A stretch of DNA of 64,000 nucleotides from Ceratopteris richardii (lineage: Eukaryota; Streptophyta; Polypodiopsida; Polypodiales; Pteridaceae): contig CM035439.1 in the NCBI GenBank assembly GCA_020310875.1, forward strand, positions 141,609,139-141,673,138, read 5' to 3'. Below the pieces are notes generated by a model. It was not told the DNA's origin and did no database searches. It saw only the letters and a list, made by a program, of their open reading frames with translations. Made by a program: the position numbers and the translations under genes. How positions within the stretch are numbered: the first letter of the stretch is position 1; each line of letters starts with the position of its first letter. Of the stretch, positions 55,239-64,000 are shown piece after piece.

Positions 55239-55895
55239 TTATGAATTTTTCACTTGATTTTCTAGATCATCAATCCTCTTTTGTTGATCATCTATTGTTC
55301 TTCGTAATGTAGGAATTGTTAATCCTTCATTGTATAATTCAACCCCTTGTGACGACAAATCATGTATAAGATTATGTTCTTCAGGTAGCAAAATGTAGGG
55401 CCGCTTTCGAGGAAGAGGGCCTTCATTTCCTTGATTACAAAATTCGGCTCGATTTTGAGGACGACCCAAACCGATACCTGCATTCTTTGGATGATTATCC
55501 CAATCTACACATCAATGAAGAATATCTTGTACAAAAACCTTTTGAATGAAATATAATGCTATTTGATTATTATTTTGTAATGATCTCTCAACTTGGACAA
55601 AGTGTTGAAGCAGCATTTCTACTAATCCTTTATGTTGTAAGTTTGAAAGCTTTAAGGGTGCTGTTTCTTTTGCCCTTCCTGTAACCTGAAAGAGAACATC
55701 ACGAACAAAATAATTTGGACATAGCTTTTTTACTTCTTTCATTGATAATGCTTCTCCTTCTAATCCCTTTGGCTCTAAATCTTGATGGAATAAAAATGCT
55801 AATCATGATTGTGCAAATTGAGCATTTTGCTGAGATAAAATCCTTTGAGATTTAGTATGATCAAGATTATCATTCACATCTAGCATTCTTTCCAT
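55239..55895 (-). pseudogene. accessory gene convergent to the hAT transposase, unknown function
   Basis: One minus-strand frame of 219 codons starts at ATG 55895 (MERMLDVNDN) and ends at TAG 55239, broken by two TGA codons that would each be CGA with one C-to-T change. Readable parts are KKLCPNYFVRDVLFQVTGRAKE, LVEMLLQHFVQVERSLQNNNQ, WDNHPKNAGIGLGRPQNRAEFC, a basic GPLPRKRP, and a C-terminal coiled coil (LRRTIDDQQKRIDDLENQV). It is tail-to-tail with the transposase, 175 bp apart. I do not recognise it. It could be a second hAT-encoded protein or a captured host gene. Confidence 0.55.
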
Positions 55896-55929
55896 GTTTT
55901 ACTTCTACAAAATAAAAACACTAATTTAA

Positions 55930-56545
55930 TTTCAAGAGAATTCAAAAGAATCCACACAATTCAAATGAATCCATAATATTTAATTCACATATGTTGAATG
56001 AATCCACAACATTTAATCCACATAACTCAGATTATAGCACTTCATTTCCTCCACATAATTCAAATTAAAAAAAATTATTTAATCCATATATTATAAATTA
56101 TACTTTATTTCATCCACATAACTCAAATGATACCACAACGTTTACTCCACTTAATACAAATGATTACGCTTCATATCGTCCACTTAACTCAAATGTAAAC
56201 ACTTCGTTTATTTCACATAATTCTAATGAATCCACAAGATTTAATTCACATTTGTTAAATGAATCCGCAATGTTTAATCCACATAACTCAAATGATAGCA
56301 CTTCATTTACTCCATATAATTCAAATAAATCCACATTATGTAATCCATTTATTATAAATGATTACACTTTATTTCATCCACTTAACTCAGATGATACCAC
56401 AACATTTACTCCACTTAATACAAATGATTACACTTCATTTCATCCACTTAACTCAAATGATACCAACATTTACTCCACTTAATACAAATGATTACACTTA
56501 ATTTCTTCCACTTAACTCAAATGTAAACACTTCATTTAATCTTGA
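55930..56545. repeat. 33-bp minisatellite, about 18 units
   Basis: Units such as CCACTTAACTCAAATGATAC-plus-13 bases recur every 33 bp. On the plus strand 56252-56482 is open and encodes 11-residue repeats (FTPYNSNKSTL, FHPLNSDDTTT, FTPLNTNDYTS). Units alternate between an ACTCAAATGATACC type and an ATACAAATGATTACAC type, suggesting a 66-bp higher-order unit in part. It lies directly upstream of the accessory gene. Confidence 0.85.
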
Positions 56546-57516
56546 TAGTTCAAATGAATAATATGGTCGTAATCCATCTCTCATGGTTATCTCTAAACCA
56601 TATCGAGTTAGATGCAACAATACCGTGAAAATGATATTGTTTGTAATAGGCAGTTGATTAGCTTCCAAATGTTTGTTTTCACAGTTGTTATGTCTCCTTC
56701 TGTGTCCTTCACACCTCTCCTTCGTGGTACATTTAGGTATTCCTTCTTCATTCATTCTATCCACATGTCCAATGTACCACCATTCCAAAATTTGAAAATG
56801 AGGCACGAACTTTTGCAATGGTGTCTAACCAAACCAAGTGGACTAATAATTCCACTGTGCGTAATAGATAACACTTTGGCTTCATTGATGGCTTCACTTT
56901 CTCGTGTTTGTATGCCAGCACCATGTAATTTGAATAGCTTGACCACAAACACTTCATTGCTGAATCTCAGGTGGGATATCTTGACTTTATGGATCATTCC
57001 ATATTGTCCTTCCCCCACGAGAGCTGCATCTTCAAAAAGAATAGAGGAATATGGGAGCAAACAAAGATTGTTCGATGTTTGATCTCCCATATTCACATAT
57101 GCATCTCTTGTATTTGGATCTACCTGTGCTCTCACAAGGTGTTCATTCGTGTTGGGTTTTAATTGCTTTCCTCTCTTCATAGTCTGATAATGTAAATCGA
57201 TAAATTTAATTTTATCGATGAATCGGGGCATATTGGTGATATCCACCTCCAATGACTCTGCTACTTTGATGATTTGTCCAAAGATACCTGTAAGCTCTTT
57301 TGACATTTGCTCATCTAAGACCTGTGCTCCACTGGATACACTACCAAATTTATCTTCAATATTAATAAATGTTGTTCTGGATAATTGAGCAATGAAATCT
57401 TTGTAACTAAAAGTGTCCATGGCTATAGTGATTTCATCTTCTCTCATTTGATACATGTACGAGCACACAAATTCTTCTAAAAATGTTCGCTCCTGCTTGT
57501 TTATTTTACCTGCCAT
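56500..57516 (-). pseudogene. protein kinase fragment (N-lobe)
   Basis: The frame 57516-56752 encodes 254 residues without a stop. A helical N-terminal part (MAGKINKQERTFLEEFVCSY, IFGQIIKVAESLEVDI) precedes a kinase N-lobe: ALVGEGQYGMIHKVKI (glycine loop), EVFVVKLFKLHG (VAVK-like Lys), ESEAINEAKVLSI (helix C Glu) and CLIFKFWNGGTLDMWIE (hinge). A TGA follows. Beyond it another stretch to about 56500 aligns loosely with a decayed C-lobe start but has several stops. Upstream of the ATG the minus strand reads TATTTTTGCACAG, a good 3' splice site, so an upstream exon is likely missing. A catalytic loop is not recognisable. Confidence 0.65.
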
Positions 57517-57689
57517 CTGTGCAAAAATAAAAAATAGACTATCAGTAAGTGTATGGATAAATAAATCAATAGTATAATTAAATAGAAAGTGTAATTATAA
57601 TCTTGAAGTGAATCTATGTAACTATTAAGAATGGAATAGTCAAAGAATCAGCCATTTATAATATTTCATATACATTCGCTATACTATGT

Positions 57690-58075
57690 ATGAGTTTTGT
57701 CACATAACTATATATAAATATTGTGATAGTAAGAGTCAAGGAATCAGACAATCACAATAGTTTCTATACACCTTATGACCTACACTACATATTCTCATCG
57801 GAATCTAAGTGACTATTTTGATAGTAAGAGTTAAAGAATCAAACAATCACAATAGTTTCTATACACCTGGTGACCTACACTAAGTGTTCTCATCGGAATC
57901 TAAGTGACTATTGTGGGAGTAAGAGTCAAAGAATTAGAGAATCACAATAGTCCCTACACACTCCCTATACTATTGAGAGAGTAGGAATTGAGGTGGCGAT
58001 TCAAACAATCTCAATAGATCTATTGCTATGTCCTATACTACTGTGAGAGTAAAAATTAGACAATCACAGTAGTGG
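57690..58075. repeat. right subterminal repeats of the hAT region (inverted)
   Basis: Words such as AATCAAACAATCACAATAG near 57835 and AGTCAAAGAATTAGAGAATCACAATAG-like units near 57920 are the reverse complement of the left array (CTATTGTGATTGTTTGACTC). About five units occur at roughly 90-bp spacing. Confidence 0.75.
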
Positions 58076-58198
58076 TTTATTTTTAAATGTTTTTCATCGA
58101 AGTATACAAGTAAGAAATGCTTTCACTAGTCGAACATGTATACAATTGATGATTAAAAGACACAAAACGAATTATATAAATAAAAATCAAGCATATGG

Positions 58199-58429
58199 TG
58201 TTGATATATTTAGGTAGTGATGTGTGTGAACACACTAGGACTGCCGGGGCACTTTTTTCCCTCTTTAGGAGGTTTTCTTCCCCCGGCTTGTATATATGCC
58301 TATTGCCCTAATGGGCTACTTATCTTTGTACATTCTCTAGTAATACACTCACTATTGTGTGTTTGTGCTCCAAGCTTCTTCTTCTTCCTTGTGCTGTTCA
58401 TGTGCTTCCGCAGACATCTATCTCCAACA
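58199..58429 (+). mobile_element. Co1 5' LTR
   Basis: TGTTGATATATTTAGG to ATCTCCAACA. A TATATAT box at 58291-58297 is a likely promoter; the transcript would start in the CCTATTGCCC area downstream. Confidence 0.95.
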
Positions 58430-58431
58430 AT

Positions 58432-58443
58432 TGGTATCAGAGC
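58432..58443 (+). promoter_or_regulatory. Co1 primer binding site, initiator tRNA-Met
   Basis: TGGTATCAGAGC two bases after the 5' LTR, the standard plant copia primer site. Confidence 0.95.
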
Positions 58444-58744
58444 AGGTCGTCGCTTCATCTAGGGTGCCGTCGACACTCCTCCGTTTGCAGTCTCCGAGAT
58501 CAAAGCAGCTTTGCTTTGTGGTGCCAAAATCGTGATCTGATCTCGTTTCGGCCTCCGAATGCACTATCGCAGCGCTTGTGCAGGCTATTTCGTCTTTTTG
58601 TGCCAAAGGTATATACCAATTTCTGTTCGCCAGTTTAAGCGTCTCGAAGTCTGCTACAGGTCTAGTAGAACTCGTCTGGGCAGTTCTGTTCAACTTTTTG
58701 AGATATAGTCAATTTTCTGCATCAAGGTATTTTAGTCACCGGCC

Positions 58745-59749
58745 ATGGCTGAAAGCAGTGATGTATTCCGTATGTTGGCTGTTGAGGATAAGTTTGATGG
58801 TACCAACTACCCATTGTGGGCTTATATGATGTGACATATTTTGGTTGCAAAAGGATTGTGGAACATTGTGTAGGGTGTTGAAAGACGTCCTGTTACACTT
58901 GCAACTACAAGTACTGCAAATACAAGTGCTGGAGCTGATGAAGATGGTGTCGAAGATGATATTCCGCAGATTCCTGTTCGTGCTGCTGTTTCTTTTGCAC
59001 CTACTGTAGACCAAATTTGTTGGGATGGCAGAGATGCCCAGGCACATGCATTGATAGCTTTGTGTGTCAAACGTGCCATTATTCCTCATATTCGCTCTTA
59101 CAGAACAGCTAGGGATGCTTGGGATACACTAACCACATTGTACCAAGCTAGGAATGAGGCTTGTGTTGCTTACCTTCGAAAACAGTTGGAGAGTGAGCAC
59201 ATGAATGAAGGTGATTCTATGGACAGTTTCCTAACAAAGATCAAAGATTTGAAGGAACAGTTGATTTTTGCTGATGAGGTTATACCAGATAGCTCACTTG
59301 TGGAGACCGTTCTGAATGGTCTTCCTGATTCATATCAGAGTTTTGCCTCTACTCTTCGGTTGATGATGAAAGGCGCTCTGAATGCCTTATCATTTGAGGA
59401 CTTAGTCTCTACTCTGTTGGAGGAAGATCAGTCCAGGCAAAACAGGTCCATTATGCGTGTTGCAGATCAAGCTTTCCTGGCTAGTAAGAAGGGCAAAGGA
59501 AAATGGAGCTCTTCTACTAGTAAGCAGAAATCTGCAAATGTTGAACATTCGAAGAACCAGGATAAAGATGAGAAGAAGTCAGAAAAGCAGAAATTTTTTT
59601 GCAAGTACTATAAAGGGAATGATCATATTATAAAGAACTGTCCAAAACTGGCTGCAAAAGAGGCAAAGAAGAAAGAGGTTGGAATGGTTGTTGCAGAGGC
59701 CTCTACACCAAAAACAGAGTCTGCAAATCTTGTGCAGGAAGAAGAATGA
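58745..59749 (+). pseudogene. Co1 gag
   Basis: Starts MAESSDVFRMLAVEDKFDGTNYPLW, the usual copia gag N-terminus, and continues in one frame to TGA at 59747. TGA near 58831 (CGA context) and TAG near 58869 (CAG context) break the first part; 59051-59749 is open. Features are ARDAWDTLTTLYQARNEA, LESEHMNEGDSMDSFLTKIKDL and a C-terminal knuckle that reads CKYYKGNDHIIKNC: the second Cys of C-x2-C-x4-H-x4-C is Tyr, so zinc binding is probably lost. Confidence 0.88.
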
Positions 59750-59797
59750 GCGTTTACTACTGTTTGCAGTTTTGACCCATCTTCTCATAAGCAATGC

Positions 59798-60493
59798 ATG
59801 TCTGCAGTGGACTCAGATGTTTGGTACTTTGACAGTGGGGCGACCAAACATATTACCTCGCAACGCAGTTTCTTCTCTTCAGTGGAGCCTGCCCCTACAG
59901 GGAATACTGTCACATGCGCCAACAACTCCTCTTATCCTGTTATGGGAGTTGGTAAGATCATTCTGACTACTGCTGATGGTAGTTCTTTCACCTTGTCAGA
60001 TGCTTTATTTGTGCCAGGGATCAAGAAGAATCTGTTATCAGTTTCTGCATTAGCCAAGATTGGCTTGGTTGTGAAATTTGTTGATGACAGATGTACAGTT
60101 CATGATCTGTCAAATGGCGATGTTATTATTGCTTCTGGCATTTTATGGCGTGGGCTGTATAAGCTCATAGACTATGAAAGATCTATGAATGATTCGGCAT
60201 GTGCAGTTCATGATTCTCAGGCTATGTCAGATGCAAAGCTTTGGCATGCACGCTTTGGTCATCTAAATTTTGCTAGTTTGCTATGCCTGCAGAAATCTGA
60301 TATGGTGTCTTCTTTGCCCAGGCTTGAGGCACCTGGAAAACATGTATGTGAAGGCTGTATTTTGGGCAAAATGCAGCGTTCCTCCTTCCAAAAGATGGTT
60401 CAGTTCGGGCTATGCAAAAATTGCAGCTTGTACATAGTGATGTATGTGGTCCTATGTAGACACCCTCTTTTGGGAATTACCTTTACTTCCTGA
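59798..60493 (+). pseudogene. Co1 protease and GAG-pre-integrase
   Basis: Protease signature WYFDSGATKHIT (DSGAT) near 59820-59855, then PGIKKNLLSVSALAKIGLVV. The GAG-pre-integrase zinc module follows: LWHARFGHLNFASL with CEGCILGKMQRSSF. After this a one-base shift in the 60390-60415 area throws the frame off; the true continuation, QLVHSDVCGPM, lies in another frame. Confidence 0.9.
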
Positions 60494-61689
60494 CTTTCAT
60501 TGATGATTTTTCCAGGCATGCATGGGTATATCCACTCAAAGCAAAGTCCGAAGTGTTCATGTGCTTTAAACAGTTTTTGGTTTTGGCTGAAAATTTGTCA
60601 GCATGTAAAATGGGCACCCTCCGTTCTGATCGAGGGTGGGAATATATGTCTTCTGATTTTAATGCATTTCTGGCTGAACGTGGGATAAAACACCAGTGTA
60701 TAGTGCCATATACACCTCAACAGAATGGAGTTGCTGAATGAAAGAACACGTCACTCATGGAGATGGCAAGGTGCATGGTCAAGAGTCAGGCTTTACCACA
60801 TAGTTTCTGGCTTGAGGCTGTCATGTGTGCAGCATATGTACTGAACAGGTGTCCCACTAAAGCGTTGCAGTCTATCACTCCATATGAGGCTTGGCATGAC
60901 CGCAAGCCATCTGTTACTCATCTGCGTGTTTTTGGTTGTTTGGCATATGCATTAGTGCCTGAACAACATCGAAGAAAATTGGATGATAAGGCAGTAAAAT
61001 GTATTTTTGTTGGGTACAGTTCCGAAAGTAAAGGCTATCGTCTGTATCATCCACAGACTAAATGCATTCTGGTTACCCGTGATGTTGTCTTTGTGGAAGA
61101 TGCTATTCAGCCATTGCTTTCATGTACTAAGGAGACATCTGTTAGCTCCAAAGACATGTATGATACGTTGATGCCTCTTTTTATAGGTGGACAGTCTAGT
61201 GCTGGTCCTAATGAGGCAACTTCTCAGCCTTTGCAAGTTTCATATGATGATGCAGATCATTCTATTTCTGATGCAGATTTACATGATGCACTTGTTGATG
61301 AGAGAGCTGATATTGAGCAGGCAAAAACTATGCCAAAATGGCTGGTGCAGACTTTGCGTGACAGCAAATTAGATGCACCTTTGTCATATTGTACTCGTTC
61401 AGGCTCTCATAGTGCCTCCCTTGCATCAGATTGCTATGCTATGGCTGCGTCTAGTCTCTGTGATGAGAATCAGCCTGTTTCTTTTGATGAAGCACAGAAT
61501 TCAGAAAATTGGATGGTTGCCATGCAATCTGAATATGATGCTATAATGAAGAATCGTACATGGTCTTTATGTGACTTGCCTCCTAGCAAGAAGGCCATTG
61601 GCACTAAGTGGGTATACAAGTTGAAGTGTAAACCTGATGGTACAGTTGACAGGTATAAGGCTAGGCTTGTTGCAAAGGGTTATGCATAG
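60415..61689 (+). pseudogene. Co1 integrase and RT start
   Basis: In the restored phase the region shows HSDVCGPM (first Asp) then a TAG, YFLTFIDDFSRHAWVYPLKAKSE, RSDRGWEY (second Asp), and PYTPQQNGVAE with the catalytic Glu followed at once by TGA (60739-60741). From 60757 the frame is open: MEMARCMVKSQALPHSFWLEA, RKLDDKAVKCIFVGYSSESKGY, then a Ser/Asp-rich linker, then RT with AIGTKWVYKLKCKPDG up to TAG 61687. Confidence 0.9.
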
Positions 61690-62927
61690 GAAAGAGGCAT
61701 TGATTTTGATGAGACCTTTGCACCTACATGCCGTATGACTACTGTTCGAAGCATTTGTGCACTTGCAGCCCATCATGGTTGGAATGTACATTAGTTGGAC
61801 AATAAAACAGCATTTCTGAATGGTGACTTGCATGAAGAAGTGTATGTTTTTCAGCCCCGTGGCTTTGTGCAGAAAGAGCATGAAAGTCAAGTGTGCAGGT
61901 TGTGAACAGTCCAACTGAAAGCACCTTATATGTTAAGCATGCTAATGATGTGCTTCTGATCATTGTTGTCTATCTTGATGACATGCTACTCACTGGTCCT
62001 ATTGAGAAGCATATTGCTGATTTCAAGGCTGATTTGCATGCCTCATTTGAGATGTCTGATTTGGGGCATTTGCATCACTATTTGGGCATTCAGTTTATGC
62101 AAGTTGATGGTGGAATGGCTTTGTGTCAAACGAAATATATTGACACATTATTACATTGTTTTGGCCTTGAAGACTGTAAGCCTATTGCCACTCCTATGGA
62201 GACAGGTTTACGATTGAGTCTTCATGATGCTGGAGATGCATTTGATGCTATTCTCTATCAGCAGGCTGTTGGATGCTTGATTTACTTATGCATTACTGAG
62301 CCAGATATTCAGTTTGCTGTCTCACAGATGAGCAGGTTTATGCATTGCCCAGGAGTCACGCATTGGAAGGCGGTTAAGCGCATCTTTTGCTACTTGAGTG
62401 GTACTCGGCTACTTGGGTTGTTTTATCCCAAGGGGGGATCACTACCGCTAGATTTGCATGCTTTTTCTGACTCAGATTGGGCTGGTTGCTATGACACTCG
62501 TGTGTCCACCAGTGGTTTTTGCTTCATGCTTGGTAGCTCATGTATATCTTGGTTGAGCAAGAAGCAGCCTACTGTGGCCACTTCCAGTTGTGAGGCTGAG
62601 TATAGGGCATCTTTCACAGCGACTGTTGAGTGTGTGTGGCTCAGACGCCTTATGGCTGATTTGGGTGTTGGCCAGTCTTCTGCCACCACCATCTTCACTG
62701 ACAGTCACAGCGCATTGGCAGTTGCGAGGAACCCTGTGTTCCATGCTCGCACTAAGCACATTGAGGTGCATTATCACTATGTCAGGAAGAGGTTCTCTGC
62801 TGTGGAGATGAGCTTGGCATATGTGCCCACGCAGGAGAACATTGCAGGCCTTTTCACGAAGGCTCTGCCTACGGAGAAGTTTGAAGCTTTCCGCAAAGCT
62901 TTGGGCTTACTTCCTTTTGTGGAGTGA
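61690..62927 (+). pseudogene. Co1 RT C-terminus and RNase H
   Basis: After TAG 61687-61689 the RT continues (ERGIDFDETFAPTC). About 80 bp holding the LKKALYGLRQAPRAW block, present at 12660-12740 in the older copy, is deleted at about 61900. The open frame 61893-62927 then gives VVYLDDMLLTGPIEK (YVDD box as YLDD), LGIQFMQVDGGMAL, SDSDWAGCYDTRVSTSGF (RNase H first Asp), TSSCEAEYRASF (Glu), FTDSHSALAVARNP (Asp) and ENIAGLFTKALPTEKF. The stop is at 62925-62927. Confidence 0.93.
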
Positions 62928-62989
62928 TTTCCACATAGCTTGGCACTTCCTTATACATGAATGCCAGCTCCTTGTTCACCGCATCACTC

Positions 62990-63001
62990 CCAGGGGGGAT
63001 T
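62990..63001 (+). promoter_or_regulatory. Co1 polypurine tract
   Basis: AGGGGGGATT immediately precedes the 3' LTR, the expected primer for plus-strand DNA synthesis. Confidence 0.88.
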
Positions 63002-63232
63002 TGTTGATATATTTAGGTAGTGATGTGTGTGAACACACTAGGATTGTCGGGGCACTTTTTTCCCTCTTTAGGAGGTTTTTTTCCCCCGGCTTGTATATAT
63101 GCCTATTGCCCTAATGGACTACTTATCTTTGTACATTCTCTAGTAATACACTCACTATTGTGTGTTTGTGCTCCAAGCTTCTTCTTCTTCCTTGTGCTGT
63201 TCGCGTGCTTCCGCAGACATCTATCTCCAACA
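63002..63232 (+). mobile_element. Co1 3' LTR
   Basis: 231 bp, TGTTGATA to CTCCAACA, about six substitutions from the 5' LTR (all transitions). Confidence 0.95.
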
Positions 63233-64000
63233 TATGTAAGAGACACATATGCGAATCATACAGTATGCATGATGTAATTAACAAAACAATAAATAAAGAT
63301 TAAAACAATACATCAATGATCGAGAAGGAAGCTCTCTCATAAAAATATATATATACACCAGACCTGTGCAAGGGAATTAGCTTAATGGAGGCTATTTGAA
63401 AGGTAAAGAAGAGAAAGGTATTTAAAGAAAGATATGACTGGTTGAACAGAACATTCATGTAGAGCTTTATGTTTTCTGTATAGCTTCAGGACTATTCAAA
63501 AGAAAGATATTTTCTGTATAGCTTCAGGACTATTCAAAAGAAAGATATGACTGGTTGAACAGAACATTCATGTAGAGCTTTATGTTTTCTATATAGCTTC
63601 AGGACTATTCAAAAGAAGTCGTATGATTTCATTGAAATATAAGTGGAGTACTTTCTACACCCCAAAATCCAGTCCAATACCTACTCAATCACTTGAGCGG
63701 CTATGGTGACCATGGTATACCTCAAAGTTTGATAGGTTCAAGTAGTAAGAAGAACAATATTCAATGCGATGCTGGTTTTACATAAATCTGAGATATGAAG
63801 GGATGCTTTTTTTTTTCCTTATCTGCGGATACGAAGTTTATATATGTCAGCTCGTCGAGACCTACAATGAACCATTGTAACTCTGTTGTTGCCATTGCTT
63901 TACAACCATTGCTTTACAGTGTGTCCTGTTGATAAAAATTATTTACGACCGTTTGATCATAAAAGCACATACCGCTGTCCAAAACTTAGAAAAAATAATA
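63233..64000. other. right-end AT-rich DNA without recognised gene
   Basis: No open frame of note. It resumes the sequence interrupted by Co1. It contains a tandem duplication (next entry) and a T run at 63809-63818. It may still belong to the hAT region, but no inverted terminal repeat was found. Confidence 0.5.
63431..63623. repeat. 113-bp tandem duplication with nested 38-bp repeat
   Basis: GATATGACTGGTTGAACAG starts at 63431 and again at 63544. Within the first copy TAGCTTCAGG occurs at 63481 and 63519, a 38-bp duplication. The copies are nearly identical, so the duplication is recent. Confidence 0.9.

Larger units (their letters stand above)
58199..63232 (+). mobile_element. full-length Ty1/copia Co1
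   Basis: Two 231-bp LTRs (58199-58429 and 63002-63232) with about six differences, a primer site, a polypurine tract and gag, protease, integrase, RT and RNase H in Ty1/copia order. The flanking pentamers are TATGG and TATGT, an imperfect target duplication. In-frame stops and an internal RT deletion make it non-autonomous. It is the youngest Co1 copy here and serves as the reference for the others. Confidence 0.95.

Overview
The window is plant nuclear DNA made almost entirely of transposable elements nested in one another. The evidence for a land plant is: LTR elements primed by tRNA-Asp (Ty3/gypsy) and initiator tRNA-Met (Ty1/copia), a BED/DUF659-type hAT transposase, a piece resembling the plant form of Elongator subunit ELP1, a piece of an LRR receptor-like kinase, and long AT microsatellites. 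The retroelement load suggests a large genome (fern-like or gymnosperm-like by feel), but no sequence here fixes the clade. I see no intact ordinary host gene, rRNA gene, tRNA gene or CRISPR array.

Layout. 1-5230 and 9786-10945: decayed plus-strand copy of a large Ty3/gypsy family (here Gy1), broken by a 4.5 kb insert (5231-9785) that carries an ELP1-like exon. 10946-11770: minus-strand integrase piece of another gypsy family. 12300-14613: 3' half of a Ty1/copia family (here Co1), itself holding a Gy1 solo LTR. 14690-15330: gag remnant. 16293-19455: minus-strand copia of a second family (Co2). 19462-20460: 5' end of a plus-strand Co1 copy. 20461-22680: nothing recognised. 22686-24589: an LTR plus primer site (LTR family C) leading into an LRR receptor kinase pseudogene. 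24590-25594 and 42634-46360: one minus-strand Co1 copy split by Gy1. 25600-42628: a complete 17.0 kb Gy1 element. 46361-48315: AT-rich DNA. 48316-51260: an older minus-strand Co1 copy. 51261-58198: a hAT region with transposase, a convergent accessory gene, a 33-bp coding-like minisatellite and a protein kinase fragment. 58199-63232: full-length plus-strand Co1. 63233-64000: unrecognised DNA with a tandem duplication.

The most interesting object is Gy1 at 25600-42628. It has 685/686-bp LTRs with about 9 differences, a CATAC target duplication, a tRNA-Asp primer site, a poly-G polypurine tract and a leader holding a CpG-rich satellite with a 229-bp higher-order period. Its gag-pol is one 3133-codon frame broken only by three stop codons. 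Within it the integrase H2C2 zinc module is duplicated, and a second retropepsin-like aspartic protease domain lies after the integrase, followed by W-x-P-K motifs. Downstream lies a further reading frame of about 1,275 codons (ORF2 and ORF3) with acidic, proline-rich and coiled-coil parts and no recognised homology. All seven stops in the element can be explained by C-to-T change at CAG, CGA or CAA codons, as expected from deamination of methylated cytosine.

The nesting order can be read directly from target duplications: Co1 inserted first, then Gy1 (CATAC) and LTR-C (AAATG) inserted into it; separately, a Gy1 LTR (ATGTT) entered another Co1 copy, and a young Co1 entered the right flank of the hAT region.
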